Shown one piece after another: positions 27,184 to 37,090 of a stretch of DNA of 64,000 bases (position 1 is the stretch's first letter; every line of letters begins with the position of its first letter). Origin of the DNA: Chryseobacterium suipulveris (lineage in GTDB: Bacteria > Bacteroidota > Bacteroidia > Flavobacteriales > Weeksellaceae); NCBI RefSeq assembly GCF_022811685.1, contig NZ_CP094532.1, positions 2,584,501-2,648,500 of the forward strand, in the 5' to 3' direction. The notes beneath the pieces are model-generated. The model worked only from the letters and a program-made list of their open reading frames with translations. It was not told the DNA's origin and did no database searches. A program made the translations under genes and the position numbers.

Positions 27184-28707
27184 TTATTTGCTCGGAGCAG
27201 GTGCTTTCTCCGGTTGGGGGACCTGGTTTTGCGGAGCCAGCAAGTCGTTCTGCAGATGCGCTTCAGGAACCGTTGGCGCTTTAAGACCTGTCAGTTTATC
27301 GAGCACGGTCACAATTTCAGGGTCGCCCAAGTTGTAGAAGAATCTGCTTGCAACTTTACCGTCTTTGTCTAAAACGATGAACGAAGGCATTTTGAAACCA
27401 TAGACTCCAAAATCTTTCGCAACTTGGGAATTCATTCCACCTTCACCGTAAACATTTGCGGCAGGAATACCTTTCAGCATCGCATTGCTCGTTTTGATGA
27501 ACTGATCTTTCGTATCGTCAAGGTTCACGAAAGTGAAATTCATTTTCGATTTGTAGAAATTCACCACTTCCTTCAGAACAGGAACTGTCGCTTCTGAAAT
27601 ATAAGGATTCCACGAAGCATAGAACATTACCAATGTTGGTTTTCCTTTACCATCAAAAATTTTATCGGTACTTCCGTCTGCTTTGATCACTTTCGGACTT
27701 GGTGCAGCTTCGCCAACTTTTGGTCCTGCAATCACGAAGAGAATTTTCTCCATGTCTTTTTTGATTCCTGAATCTTTTATTTTGTCCTGAATCAACTTAT
27801 TGATTTTTGCTGAGCTTTCAGCCGGCATTCCGGGAGCAAGGTCACTGCTTGAAAGCACGAACGACAAAAGATAATCCTTGGTCAGCTGTGGGAGATCTTT
27901 TTTGGTGTCGAGGAAATTGGCGAAGAGTTCAGAAGTCAATTCTGTTCCGGTTTTCTTACTCGTTTCTGCAAATTTCTGGAATTCCGGGCTCAATTTGCCT
28001 AGAAGATAATTTCGGTAAACCGGTTGAGATTTCAGCATTCTGTCTTTATCGGTTTCGAGTTTTGCAACGACATCGGTGAAATTTTTGGAAACTTTGTAGG
28101 ATGGATTTCCAGATGCTTGCGCATGATTCATTTCATACTGGTTCATCAATCCCAAAATACTCGCGTGAAGTTCATCTTTTTTGTAGGTAATCACTTCGCT
28201 GTCCGGTGAAGTTTTCTTGGCCGCAGTTTCGATCCCGCCTTCAAAATCTTTTTTGATTTTCTCCACCTCTTTCAAAAATGCAGGTTCGTCTTTCGCAACA
28301 AGTTCGCCCACATTGATTTTTTCTGCATAAGTTTCGATTGTTTTCTGAACTTCGTGCAAGAAATCATTGTTCTTTTTCGCGTCACCAGAGACTGTGTACT
28401 GCATTGGGAAATTTTCTGCCTTCCCTGAAATATTGAGTTTCTGACCGCCTTTCAGATAAATCATTGCCTGTCTTCCTCCGTAAGTAATGATGTACATCCC
28501 GTTCTTAGGCGCTTCAAAGCTGCCCGAAAAGCTGCCTTTGGAATCCACACCGATATTGGTTAATGGCAAAGTCGCAACTCCGGAAGCTTCGATAAACTCG
28601 ATTCTCTCTAATGGTGATCCACCGGCGAAATTACCCATAACTTCAACTTTTTTTGAACACGCGATTGCAACCACTGCAAAAAGCATCAATAAAAAAAACT
28701 TCTTCAT
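27184..28707 (-). CDS. TlpA-like thioredoxin-fold lipoprotein lacking CxxC
   Basis: A 507-residue protein. The start at 28707 gives a lipoprotein signal with lipobox (AVVAIAC). An N-terminal DUF4369-like beta domain follows (about residues 25-100, with GMYIITYGGRQAMIYLKGG), then a long helical middle. The C-terminal TlpA-like domain has PTLVMFYASWNPYISEATVP, then FVNLDDTKDQF, ANVYG and the cis-Pro segment MPSFIVLDKDGKV. The usual WCxPC is replaced by WNPYI, so both redox cysteines are missing. Probably periplasmic-facing; not a thiol oxidoreductase. It is separated from sdhB by a terminator. Confidence 0.85.
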   Translation of the reverse strand: MKKFFLLMLFAVVAIACSKKVEVMGNFAGGSPLERIEFIEASGVATLPLTNIGVDSKGSFSGSFEAPKNGMYIITYGGRQAMIYLKGGQKLNISGKAENFPMQYTVSGDAKKNNDFLHEVQKTIETYAEKINVGELVAKDEPAFLKEVEKIKKDFEGGIETAAKKTSPDSEVITYKKDELHASILGLMNQYEMNHAQASGNPSYKVSKNFTDVVAKLETDKDRMLKSQPVYRNYLLGKLSPEFQKFAETSKKTGTELTSELFANFLDTKKDLPQLTKDYLLSFVLSSSDLAPGMPAESSAKINKLIQDKIKDSGIKKDMEKILFVIAGPKVGEAAPSPKVIKADGSTDKIFDGKGKPTLVMFYASWNPYISEATVPVLKEVVNFYKSKMNFTFVNLDDTKDQFIKTSNAMLKGIPAANVYGEGGMNSQVAKDFGVYGFKMPSFIVLDKDGKVASRFFYNLGDPEIVTVLDKLTGLKAPTVPEAHLQNDLLAPQNQVPQPEKAPAPSK

Positions 28708-28795
28708 TTTCTGATAAATAAATTTGAGCAAAAATAAGCTATTCGGCGGTTTATTAAAAATTAATCGTAAGATTTGTGAATATTTAACAAAGACA

Positions 28796-28822
28796 AAAAC
28801 CACCTCGGTCGAAGTGGTTTAT
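28796..28822 (-). terminator. Terminator of the sdhCAB operon
   Basis: On the minus strand AAACCACTTCG, ACCG and AGGTGGTTTTTG form a stem-loop with a T run, 27 bp past the sdhB stop. Confidence 0.8.
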
Positions 28823-28848
28823 GTTCTAATTTCTAATATTTCAATTTT

Positions 28849-29616
28849 TTATCCTCTGTCAACAGAAGAGGTGGTAAACTCGCGGTTAAGTCTTGCGATA
28901 ACTTCGAGGGTAATTCCTTTCGGACATTCCACTTCGCAGGCGCCGGTGTTGGAACAGTTTCCGAAACCTTCTTCGTCCATCGCTTTTACCATATTCAGAA
29001 CTCTTCTCTTTCGCTCCACCTGTCCTTGTGGAAGCAGTGCGTATTGGGAAACTTTCGCTCCCACGAAAAGCATCGCGGAACCGTTTTTACAGGTCGCTAC
29101 ACAAGCTCCACAACCGATACATGCAGCGGCATCCATTGCTTTATCGGCATCTTCTTTTGGAACGAGGATCGAGTTGGCGTCAGTAGTATTTCCCGAAGTG
29201 TTTACGGAGATGAATCCACCTGCTGCCATAATTCTGTCGAATGCAGAGCGATCCACAACCAAGTCTTTGATTACTGGGAAAGCGGCACTTCTCCAAGGTT
29301 CGATGGTAATGGTTTCACCGTCTTTAAACATTCTCATGTGAAGTTGACAGGTGGTGATTCCTGTGTCCGGTCCGTGTGGTCTTCCGTTGATGTAGAGGGA
29401 GCACATACCGCAAATTCCTTCTCGGCAGTCGTGATCGAATGCGATCGGTTCCTTTCCTTCGTTAATAAGGTTTTCGTTCAAAACATCAAGCATTTCCAGG
29501 AACGATGAGTCGGTGGAAACATCGGAAATTTTGTAGGTTTCGAACTGTCCTTTTGATTTATTGTTTTTCTGTCTCCAAATTTTCAGAGTCAGATTAAGTC
29601 CTTTTTTTGCACTCAT
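28849..29616 (-). CDS. sdhB: Succinate dehydrogenase/fumarate reductase iron-sulphur subunit
   Basis: A 255-residue electron-transfer subunit of respiratory complex II. The [2Fe-2S] site is [19 protein letters not shown] with a later Cys (GITTCQLH). The 4Fe-4S and 3Fe-4S cysteines follow in [11 protein letters not shown] and [15 protein letters not shown]. It is last of sdhC-sdhA-sdhB, 23 bp after sdhA. The sequence type is the Bacteroidota/epsilon-like SdhB paired with a di-haem SdhC. Confidence 0.95.
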   Translation of the reverse strand: MSAKKGLNLTLKIWRQKNNKSKGQFETYKISDVSTDSSFLEMLDVLNENLINEGKEPIAFDHDCREGICGMCSLYINGRPHGPDTGITTCQLHMRMFKDGETITIEPWRSAAFPVIKDLVVDRSAFDRIMAAGGFISVNTSGNTTDANSILVPKEDADKAMDAAACIGCGACVATCKNGSAMLFVGAKVSQYALLPQGQVERKRRVLNMVKAMDEEGFGNCSNTGACEVECPKGITLEVIARLNREFTTSSVDRG

Positions 29617-29639
29617 TTTCTTAACTTTTTTTTTGGAGA

Positions 29640-31652
29640 TTATTTATAACTTCTTGTTTTCACTTCAATATTTTCATAGATCAGGTCTTCTTTGTGCATC
29701 ACCTCCTGATTAATGTCGTCACCTTTGTATTCCCAAGCTGCAACGTACTTGAAGTTGGCGTCGTCTCTTTTCGCCTCTCCTTCCGGAGTTGAGTGGTCCC
29801 AACGGAAATGTCCACCGCAGGATTCTCTTCTTTCCAAAGCGTCTTTCGCCATCAGCTGTCCCAGTTCCAGGAAGTCTGCAACTCTGAACGCTTTTTCCAG
29901 TTCGGGATTCATTTCGTCATTCGATCCGGGAACTCTTACATCTCTCCAGAATTCCTCACGTACTTCGGCAATTTCTTTGATCGCCTCCTGCAAACCTTCA
30001 GGAGTTCTTCCCATTCCTACCTTGTTCCACATAATGTGTCCCAGTTTTTTGTGGAAATAATCTACCGAGTGTTTTCCATTATTATTAAGGAAGAAATCGA
30101 TTTTGTCTTGAATACCCTTCGCTGCCTCGTCAAATTCAGGAGTATTGGTTGGAATTGCTCCTGTTCTGATGTCTGCAGAAAGATAATCGGCAATCGTGTA
30201 AGGAAGCACGAAATAACCATCGGCTAATCCCTGCATCAATGCGGAAGCTCCCAATCTGTTCGCTCCGTGGTCGGAGAAATTCGCTTCACCGATTACGAAA
30301 CAACCAGGAATCGTGGACTGCAGATTGTAATCAACCCAGATTCCGCCCATCGTGTAGTGAACTGCCGGATAAATCTTCATCGGAGTTACATACGGATTGT
30401 CGTCGGTAATTTTTTCATACATCACGAAAAGGTTTCCGTATTTTTCTTCTACCCAAGCTTTTCCTAAATCATAAATCTGTTTTTCTGTTGGGTTGTGGAT
30501 ATTTTTCTCGAGTGCCGCTTCTTTACCTTTCTTCATAATTTCTGTAGAGAAATCAAGATAAACTCCTTCTTTGGTATCATTGTTCTCGATTCCGAAACCG
30601 GCGTCACATCTTTCTTTTGCCGCTCTGGAAGCAACGTCGCGCGGAACGAGGTTTCCGAAAGCAGGATATCTTCTTTCAAGGTAATAGTCGCGGTCTTCTT
30701 CTTTGATATTTTCAGGGCGAAGTTTGCCTTCCCTAATTGCAACCGCGTCTTCAATTTTCTTTGGAACCCAGATTCTTCCTGAGTTTCTGAGCGATTCCGA
30801 CATCAAAGTCAATTTACTCTGCTGCGTTCCGTGTACAGGAATACAGGTTGGGTGAATCTGCACATAGCAAGGATTTGCGAAGTACGCTCCTTTTTTATGG
30901 ATTTTCCATGCCGCAGAAACATTGGATCCCATCGCGTTGGTTGAAAGGAAGTAAACATTTCCATAACCTCCGGAAGCGATTACGACAGCGTGCGCCGAAT
31001 GTTTTTCGATCTCACCGGTTACGAGGTTTCTTGCGATAATTCCTCTTGCTTTTCCGTCAACGATAACCAAGTCGAGCATCTCGTGACGGTTGTACATTTT
31101 GATTCTACCTTTCCCGATTTGTCGGCTCATTGCAGAATATGCTCCTAAAAGTAACTGTTGTCCGGTTTGTCCTTTTGCATAGAACGTTCTTTTTACCTGA
31201 ACTCCACCGAACGAACGGTTATCTAATTGTCCGCCGTAATCTCTACCAAACGGAACTCCCTGTGAAACACACTGGTCGATAATATTTGCAGAAACTTCCG
31301 CCAAACGGTAAACGTTGGCTTCTCTTGCGCGGTAATCTCCACCTTTGATGGTGTCGTAGAATAATCGGTACACCGAGTCGCCGTCTCCTTGATAATTTTT
31401 TGCCGCATTGATCCCACCTTGCGCCGCAATAGAGTGCGCTCTTCTTGGTGAGTCCTGGTAGCAGAATGCTTTCACATTATAACCCTGCTCCGCTAAAGTT
31501 GCAGCAGCAGAACCTCCCGCTAAACCTGTACCCACAACGATCACGTCAATTTTGTCGCGGTTGTTGGGTGCAACGAGGTTCATATGGTCTTTATGATTTT
31601 TCCATTTGTCGGCTAAAGGTCCGGCTGGAATTCTTGAATCTAATTTGCTCAT
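29640..31652 (-). CDS. sdhA: Succinate dehydrogenase/fumarate reductase flavoprotein subunit
   Basis: A 670-residue FAD subunit that oxidises succinate to fumarate. The FAD-binding motif is [19 protein letters not shown] near residue 40, and the His that carries covalent FAD lies in [14 protein letters not shown] near residue 71. HPTCIPVHG and [11 protein letters not shown] are further conserved blocks. It sits in the sdhCAB operon at the cytoplasmic side of the inner membrane. Confidence 0.96.
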   Translation of the reverse strand: MSKLDSRIPAGPLADKWKNHKDHMNLVAPNNRDKIDVIVVGTGLAGGSAAATLAEQGYNVKAFCYQDSPRRAHSIAAQGGINAAKNYQGDGDSVYRLFYDTIKGGDYRAREANVYRLAEVSANIIDQCVSQGVPFGRDYGGQLDNRSFGGVQVKRTFYAKGQTGQQLLLGAYSAMSRQIGKGRIKMYNRHEMLDLVIVDGKARGIIARNLVTGEIEKHSAHAVVIASGGYGNVYFLSTNAMGSNVSAAWKIHKKGAYFANPCYVQIHPTCIPVHGTQQSKLTLMSESLRNSGRIWVPKKIEDAVAIREGKLRPENIKEEDRDYYLERRYPAFGNLVPRDVASRAAKERCDAGFGIENNDTKEGVYLDFSTEIMKKGKEAALEKNIHNPTEKQIYDLGKAWVEEKYGNLFVMYEKITDDNPYVTPMKIYPAVHYTMGGIWVDYNLQSTIPGCFVIGEANFSDHGANRLGASALMQGLADGYFVLPYTIADYLSADIRTGAIPTNTPEFDEAAKGIQDKIDFFLNNNGKHSVDYFHKKLGHIMWNKVGMGRTPEGLQEAIKEIAEVREEFWRDVRVPGSNDEMNPELEKAFRVADFLELGQLMAKDALERRESCGGHFRWDHSTPEGEAKRDDANFKYVAAWEYKGDDINQEVMHKEDLIYENIEVKTRSYK

Positions 31653-31656
31653 TTCT

Positions 31657-31699
31657 TGAAATTTTGAATTTTAGATTTTAAATGAATTAAAACTTAAAA
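31657..31699. repeat. AT-rich inverted repeat between sdhC and sdhA
   Basis: TTTTGAATTTTAGATTTTAA on one side and TTAAAACTTAAAATTATGA on the other are roughly inverse complements. They fill the 47-bp gap between the sdhC stop and the sdhA start. Confidence 0.5.
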
Positions 31700-32371
31700 T
31701 TATGATTGAGTTAGAAAGTGGTACAGTGCAATAAAAATAAAACCTGCAGGAATTAGGATCGAATACCATTTTCCTAAAGTCTTGATCATCGGCGTATATT
31801 TCGGATGTCTCGCCCCGATTGACTGGAACGACGATTGGAAACCGTGTGCCAAGTGTAATCCTAATAGAATAAAGGAAATCACATAAAGTACAACACGCCA
31901 AAGTTCACTGAATTTATGGTGAAGCTCGCCCCAGAATCTCGTCATATCATTTGGATCGCCATTTCCGGGAACATACTTGTAATTCATCTCGTGCAGCCAG
32001 AAGTCATACATATGCAGACCAAGAAACGCAAGAATTACCGCGCCCGAAATAATCATATTTCTCGACATCCAGGTTGAGTTGGCCGCAGAACCATTCACCG
32101 CATATTTTACCGGCCTTGCTTTGTTGTTCTTTATTTCGAGCACAAACCCCATGATGAAGTGAAACATCACCGCAAAAACAAGGATCGGCTGCATCAGAAA
32201 CTGAACCGCGGGATTATATCCCATGAAATAGGACGCACCGTTGAACGCGTTTTCGCTGAAAACGGAAAGCATATTAACCGAAAGGTGCATCACAAGAAAA
32301 ATCAGCAAAAACATTGCAGACAATGCCATTGCATACTTTCTACCAATAGTAGAACCTGTAAATCCTGCCAT
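31700..32371 (-). CDS. sdhC: Succinate dehydrogenase cytochrome b subunit (di-haem)
   Basis: A 223-residue membrane anchor with five hydrophobic segments and several His candidates for haem (MHLSVNM, FHFIMGF, LGLHMYD, LGLHLAHGFQ, ALYHF). This is the single-subunit type found in Bacteroidota and Wolinella-like complex II. It passes electrons to menaquinone. First gene of sdhCAB. Confidence 0.93.
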   Translation of the reverse strand: MAGFTGSTIGRKYAMALSAMFLLIFLVMHLSVNMLSVFSENAFNGASYFMGYNPAVQFLMQPILVFAVMFHFIMGFVLEIKNNKARPVKYAVNGSAANSTWMSRNMIISGAVILAFLGLHMYDFWLHEMNYKYVPGNGDPNDMTRFWGELHHKFSELWRVVLYVISFILLGLHLAHGFQSSFQSIGARHPKYTPMIKTLGKWYSILIPAGFIFIALYHFLTQS

Positions 32372-32396
32372 AATTTATTTTTAAATTGAATTCCCA

Positions 32397-32404
32397 CAAA
32401 GTTA
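32397..32404 (-). promoter_or_regulatory. Possible -7 element for sdhCAB
   Basis: TAACTTTG on the minus strand matches TAnnTTTG, 26 bp before the sdhC ATG. No TTG is visible at the right distance. Confidence 0.4.
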
Positions 32405-32489
32405 AAAAAATGTTAAGGTATATCCCAGTGAGAAAAATCAGAATTGATTAGTTTGTAATGCTTCTAAATAAGATATCCACGATAGATGC

Positions 32490-34268
32490 TTAGTTTTTCT
32501 GCTTTAGATAATAGCGTTTCCCATTGATATCAATGTGTTCTACGTTGGCGGGAATTTTCTTCACTTCAAAATTAGTGGTCCGCCTCGAAGTGAGGTACGG
32601 CTCCATCACATAAGTCGAAAGTTTTTCCAAATCCAAACCTTCAGGAACAAGAAACTGAACTCGGTCTTTATTCTTAATGGAAATTATCCTTTCCTTAAAA
32701 TATTGATGACCCAAAACCTCATCCAATCGTGCAGCGCGGTAATTCAACATTATTCTCAACGCAATAAAAAGCAAAAGAAAATAAACCAACCGTGAAACAT
32801 TTTTGATATTAAAATTCAAAATGGCAAACCTTAAGAAATACACCACGATGAAACCCACACCAACTTCCAGCAATGTCATTGGAATCATTTTATGGAAGGC
32901 GAAATCGGTGTCGGCAAAGAAATGAATCGTCTTCAAAGTCCAATTAACCACAAAATCATAGATCAGATTCAGCCAGTCGCAACCTACAGAAAAAGCGATC
33001 AAAACCGTCATTAATAAAGCAAAAATAATCAGGATTTCCGCAATCGGAATAATGACGAGATTCGCAGGAATCGAAATAAAGCTCCACTGATGAAAGTAAA
33101 AAATCACCAACGGAAGTGTCGCAATCTGCGCCGCAAAACTGATCGAAACCACATTGACCATAAAATCCTGGAATCGGTTTCTTGGTTTTGGCAAATATTT
33201 CAGGATCGGTTGGTTCAGCCAGAAAATCCCAAACACCGCCGCAAAACTCAGCTGAAATCCCACATCGTATAGTTGGTTCGTGTCATAGATGAGAATTGCG
33301 AAAGCAGCAATTGCCATCGCGTGCAGCAAATCGGTCTTTCTTTGCAGCAACACATATATATAATAGCACGAAATCATAATGCAGCTGCGAACGACCGAAC
33401 TACCATAATCGATAAAAATCGCAAAAGCCCAAATCAGCACCAACGAAATCACGATTTTGAAATTCCTGAATTTCGGCGGAAAAATCGGGTTCAATACCAA
33501 CAGAATCAGCCAGAAAATAATCGCCATATGAGATCCAGAAATCGCCAGAATATGCATCAGTCCAGACTTTGAGAAATCCTGAACCGTTTCCTTATCCATT
33601 TCGGTACGGTCGGCGAGAATGATTCCCTTTGTGAATTCGCGGGTTCGCTTGCTGAGATTGGTTCGGTCGATTTTGGCTAAAGTTTCCAAACGCTTTTGTC
33701 GGATTTTTTCGGCAAAAGTGAGGTCGTTTCTTTTTCCTTTCTGATAAGAATTGGGAAGGTAGCTTTGAAAATAAATACCGCGTCGCGACAGATATTTCCC
33801 GTAGTCAAACTGAAAATCGCTGTACGGTTTCTGAATCCTGTTCAAATAAGCTTGCGCTTTGTAATAATGGTTGAAGTCGAGTTCCTGCTCCTCTTTCGGC
33901 ATCGAAAGCACGCTATGAAACGGCTCCTTATTCTTCCACGCGCTGATTTCGTAGCGGCGGTTTTTCTCGTTGGAGTTCAGTTTCCCGTTGATTTTAAAAT
34001 AGATGAATTCCTTTCCCTGAAGTTGGGGCAGATCTGGTTTTTTCATCTTTAAAGAATGGGCGAAAATTCCCACCGAAAAGAAAAACAGGATCAACGAGAT
34101 ATTTCGAAATTTATGGAAGTAAAAATTCCTGACCAGAAAAACAAACAACGATAAAAAGCTGAAAATCAGAAAAATATAAATCCAATAATCAGCCAAATGA
34201 AAAAAATCCTGCAGAAAAATCCCAAGGACAAATGCGGCGCAAAGAATAAGATGCGGCTGTTTTTTCAC
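32490..34268 (-). CDS. ComEC/Rec2 family DNA-uptake channel protein
   Basis: A 592-residue polytopic membrane protein starting at GTG. N-terminal membrane segments are followed by a DUF4131-like domain and then the Competence domain with GIILADRTEMDKETVQDFSK and HILAISGSHMAI, the ComEC signature. About eight more membrane segments follow. The metallo-beta-lactamase domain that ends long ComEC proteins is absent, as in many Bacteroidota members. Likely role: transport of transforming DNA through the inner membrane. Confidence 0.88.
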   Translation of the reverse strand: MKKQPHLILCAAFVLGIFLQDFFHLADYWIYIFLIFSFLSLFVFLVRNFYFHKFRNISLILFFFSVGIFAHSLKMKKPDLPQLQGKEFIYFKINGKLNSNEKNRRYEISAWKNKEPFHSVLSMPKEEQELDFNHYYKAQAYLNRIQKPYSDFQFDYGKYLSRRGIYFQSYLPNSYQKGKRNDLTFAEKIRQKRLETLAKIDRTNLSKRTREFTKGIILADRTEMDKETVQDFSKSGLMHILAISGSHMAIIFWLILLVLNPIFPPKFRNFKIVISLVLIWAFAIFIDYGSSVVRSCIMISCYYIYVLLQRKTDLLHAMAIAAFAILIYDTNQLYDVGFQLSFAAVFGIFWLNQPILKYLPKPRNRFQDFMVNVVSISFAAQIATLPLVIFYFHQWSFISIPANLVIIPIAEILIIFALLMTVLIAFSVGCDWLNLIYDFVVNWTLKTIHFFADTDFAFHKMIPMTLLEVGVGFIVVYFLRFAILNFNIKNVSRLVYFLLLFIALRIMLNYRAARLDEVLGHQYFKERIISIKNKDRVQFLVPEGLDLEKLSTYVMEPYLTSRRTTNFEVKKIPANVEHIDINGKRYYLKQKN

Positions 34269-34321
34269 GTTATGTTTTTGGTAAATTTATCAAATCTCTT
34301 TGATAAAAACCAACCGTGAAA

Positions 34322-35428
34322 TCACCCTTTAACAATAATCGCAGCCGCTTTGTCGCTCGCTCCTTTCCCGCCTAACTTTTCGCGGAGTTGGCTGTAGTTA
34401 TCTAAGATTTGTAATCGTTTATCGCCCTCCAAAATCATTCCTAATTCTTCAACTAAATTTTTCGTGTTGAGTTCGTTTTGAATGAGCTCGGTCACAATTT
34501 CGCGATCCATAATCAGATTGACGAGAGAAATATACTTGATATTTTTGATGAGCCGCTTCCCGATTTCATAAGAAATTCTGCTTCCGCGGTAGCAAACGAC
34601 TTCGGGAACATTCAGCAATGCAGTTTCCAAAGTGGCGGTTCCTGAAGTAACGAGTGCCGCTTTTGAACATCGCAGTAAATCGTAAGTTTTGTTGGAGACG
34701 AAATGCACATTCTCGTCCACATATTGTTCGTAGAAACTTTTTGGCAAACTCGGCGCACCAGCGATCACGAACTGATAATCTTCAAACTTCGGACGAACCG
34801 AAAGCATAATTTCGAGCATTTTCGAAACTTCCTGTTCACGGGAACCCGGTAAAAGTGCGATGATTTCTTTTTCGTTTAATCCATTTTCTTGCTTGAATTT
34901 CTCTACATTCATTTCAGGCAGATCCGAAATCGCATCGAGTAGCGGATGTCCCACAAAATGTGCATCAACACCGTGTTTGCTATAGAAATCTTTCTCAAAT
35001 GGAAGAATCACGAGCATTTCGTCCACAAACTTTTTAATGATTTCCACGCGTCCTTCTTTCCACGCCCAAAGTTGCGGGGAAATATAGTAAACCACTTTAA
35101 TTCCCAGTTTTTTTGCGAACTCCGCAATGCGTAGATTAAAGCCAGGATAATCCACGAGAATCAAAACATCGGGTTGAAAATTTCTGATATCTTCTTTGCA
35201 AAGTCTGATATTTCCAAGAATGGTTTTCAGGTTTTTCGCCACTTCCAAAAAACCCATGAAAGCAAGCTCCCTATAGTGTTTCACGGGTTGAATACCAGTA
35301 ACTCTCGTCATCAGATCTCCACCCCAAAAACGGAACTCCGCACTGGAATCTTTCTTGAGAATCGATTTCATTAAATTTGAGGCATGAAGGTCGCCTGAAG
35401 CTTCACCTGCGATGATGTAGTATTTCAA
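34322..35428 (-). CDS. lpxB: Lipid-A-disaccharide synthase
   Basis: A 368-residue GT-B glycosyltransferase that joins UDP-diacylglucosamine and lipid X in lipid A synthesis at the inner membrane. Signatures: YYIIAGEASGDLHASNLM at the N-terminus, SPQLWAWKEGRVEIIKKFVD, ALLPGSREQEV and CYRGSRISYEIG with a Glu-rich C-terminus. The start codon appears to be TTG (35426-35428); no ATG or GTG lies upstream that would keep the family's N-terminus. It precedes comEC on the strand and follows the dipeptidase gene. Confidence 0.94.
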   Translation of the reverse strand: MKYYIIAGEASGDLHASNLMKSILKKDSSAEFRFWGGDLMTRVTGIQPVKHYRELAFMGFLEVAKNLKTILGNIRLCKEDIRNFQPDVLILVDYPGFNLRIAEFAKKLGIKVVYYISPQLWAWKEGRVEIIKKFVDEMLVILPFEKDFYSKHGVDAHFVGHPLLDAISDLPEMNVEKFKQENGLNEKEIIALLPGSREQEVSKMLEIMLSVRPKFEDYQFVIAGAPSLPKSFYEQYVDENVHFVSNKTYDLLRCSKAALVTSGTATLETALLNVPEVVCYRGSRISYEIGKRLIKNIKYISLVNLIMDREIVTELIQNELNTKNLVEELGMILEGDKRLQILDNYSQLREKLGGKGASDKAAAIIVKG

Positions 35429-35446
35429 ATTCTTTCTGTTTATGGT

Positions 35447-36409
35447 TTAATAATTCGCAAGCCGTTCAAAATAAGAAAGCACATTTCCGTAGCTCATTTT
35501 TTTCTGAAATTCTGGTGAAAAAATCTGCGCAACTTTCCTATTTATTTTTTCATACGATTGCGGAGTTCCGTATTCATCGAAGAAATATGGATATCTTGTC
35601 TGATCGGGATGTGTTCTGTCATCAAAAAAATCGGCACCGAAACAGATGCTGTTTTCAGCTCCCATTTTTAGGGCATAATCAATGTGAGCGTAGATTTGCT
35701 CGGCATCTTCAGGATTGATGAAATATTTCACAAAGTTAATCCCGATCAAACCGCACCGATTTACAATTTCAGAAACCAATTCATCGGGAAGATTTCTGTT
35801 GTGTCTAAAAACGGCTCTCATATTCGAATGGCTCGCTATCACAGGAATCCGGTAATTTCTTTGGTCGATGTAATTTAAAATATCGAAAGCAAGTTGGTCG
35901 CTTGTATGCGCTAAATCGACGGCGATTTTTTTTCCATCTATATAGTCGAGGAGCAGTTTCCCGTCTTCCTTCAATCCGATATCTGTGAAATTTCCGCCAC
36001 CGAAACGGTTTTCTGTGTGGTGCGTCAAACCAATATACATCAGCTTTACTTCGGAATTCAGCGTGTCGAAATTTTCAAACATCGTTTCAATCGGCATCTC
36101 TTCCTCACAAAACCCGGAAGCGTTTTCCACCGTCGCAATGATTGAAAGTCCATCATTTTTAATATCAAAATTTTCAGGAAAAAACTCACGGATTCCCTCT
36201 GTTTGAAGGAGATTTTTGTAGCATCGAAGCTGTTTTTTTACGTATTCCACACTGCCTTTTTCAGTGGAAGAATACATTGCCATCACCTGCATTTTCACGT
36301 TTCCCTCAAGAATATTTTTCAGTGAGCACCGAACCTCATCTTGTACAGAAGTGTTGGGCAATGCGAGATATGCCATTAAATCACAGTGCAGATCGATATT
36401 TGCATTCAT
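35447..36409 (-). CDS. Membrane dipeptidase family hydrolase (M19)
   Basis: A 320-residue member of the renal dipeptidase (M19) family, a zinc amidohydrolase cleaving dipeptides. Metal-binding elements are visible: DLHCDL at the N-terminus, VDLAHTSDQLAFD and VIASHSNMRAVFRHNRN, followed by GLIGINFVKYF and CFGADFFDD. There is no signal peptide, so it may act in the cytoplasm. It is the first of a dipeptidase-lpxB-comEC run with short gaps. Confidence 0.85.
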   Translation of the reverse strand: MNANIDLHCDLMAYLALPNTSVQDEVRCSLKNILEGNVKMQVMAMYSSTEKGSVEYVKKQLRCYKNLLQTEGIREFFPENFDIKNDGLSIIATVENASGFCEEEMPIETMFENFDTLNSEVKLMYIGLTHHTENRFGGGNFTDIGLKEDGKLLLDYIDGKKIAVDLAHTSDQLAFDILNYIDQRNYRIPVIASHSNMRAVFRHNRNLPDELVSEIVNRCGLIGINFVKYFINPEDAEQIYAHIDYALKMGAENSICFGADFFDDRTHPDQTRYPYFFDEYGTPQSYEKINRKVAQIFSPEFQKKMSYGNVLSYFERLANY

Positions 36410-36467
36410 AGTAAACCGCGGTTCGAATTAGGTGTTCGTAAAAATATAGTTCAAATATAATAATATC

Positions 36468-36509
36468 GGAAATTTTCTTTACCCCGACCCTAAAATGAGG
36501 AAAATTTCC
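36468..36509. repeat. CTTTACCCC...CCCTAAAA dispersed element, copy 2
   Basis: GGAAATTTTC (36468-36477) and GAAAATTTCC (36500-36509) are perfect inverse complements around CTTTACCCCGACCCTAAAAT. Nearly the same sequence occurs at 24388-24425. It lies in a divergent intergenic region. Confidence 0.6.
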
Positions 36510-36527
36510 CTCAAGATTAACCAGAAT

Positions 36528-36560
36528 TTGACCAGCTCTAAAAGAATTGGCGTAATTTTG
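36528..36560 (+). promoter_or_regulatory. Flavobacterial promoter for the DUF2480 gene
   Basis: TTG at 36528-36530, 22 bp, then TAATTTTG at 36553-36560. The ATG follows 19 bp later. Confidence 0.6.
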
Positions 36561-36578
36561 CTTCAAAGATAAAATAAA

Positions 36579-37088
36579 ATGGCGGAAGATTTTGAAATTA
36601 AAAATAAGGTAGCAGAGAGCGGTTTGGTGAATTTTGACCTTTCACAGCTCGTTCCAAAAGGCGAAAGAAAAGGTATTGACCTCAAAGATTTTCTGTTTCA
36701 GGGTTTGATTTTAAAGGAGAAGGATTTCCGTGAGAAAGTTGCCGCGATCAATGCTGAACATTATTCGGGGAGTTACGTTTACATCTATAATTCCGCTGAT
36801 GCGATCGTTCCGCTTTGGGCGTATTTTCTCTTAACGGCAAAAATCACGGGCTCAGCAAAAAAAATCGTTTATGGAAACCGCGAGGATCTGGAAGTTCTCC
36901 TGATGCACAACGCGCTTCAAACCTACGATTTCACCGAACTTACCGACAAACGCGTCTTGGTAAAAGGTTGCTCCGATGAATCCATTCCCGAAAACGCTTA
37001 CATTGAACTGGTTGAACAGCTGAAACCCTTGGTAAAATCGCTGATGTTTGGAGAAGCGTGCTCGAATGTCCCGATTTTTAAAAATTAA
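36579..37088 (+). CDS. DUF2480 family protein
   Basis: A 169-residue cytoplasmic protein found in Bacteroidota. Family marks: LVNFDLSQLVPKGERKGIDL near the start, YNSADAIVPLWAYFLL in the middle and the C-terminal GEACSNVPIFK. Function is unknown. The next gene starts two bases after its stop, so they are co-transcribed. Confidence 0.88.
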   Translation: MAEDFEIKNKVAESGLVNFDLSQLVPKGERKGIDLKDFLFQGLILKEKDFREKVAAINAEHYSGSYVYIYNSADAIVPLWAYFLLTAKITGSAKKIVYGNREDLEVLLMHNALQTYDFTELTDKRVLVKGCSDESIPENAYIELVEQLKPLVKSLMFGEACSNVPIFKN

Positions 37089-37090
37089 CG

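Noticed and set aside
36381..36566. A 61-codon minus ORF upstream of the dipeptidase
   Set aside because: It overlaps the dipeptidase start and a repeat element and has no recognisable features.
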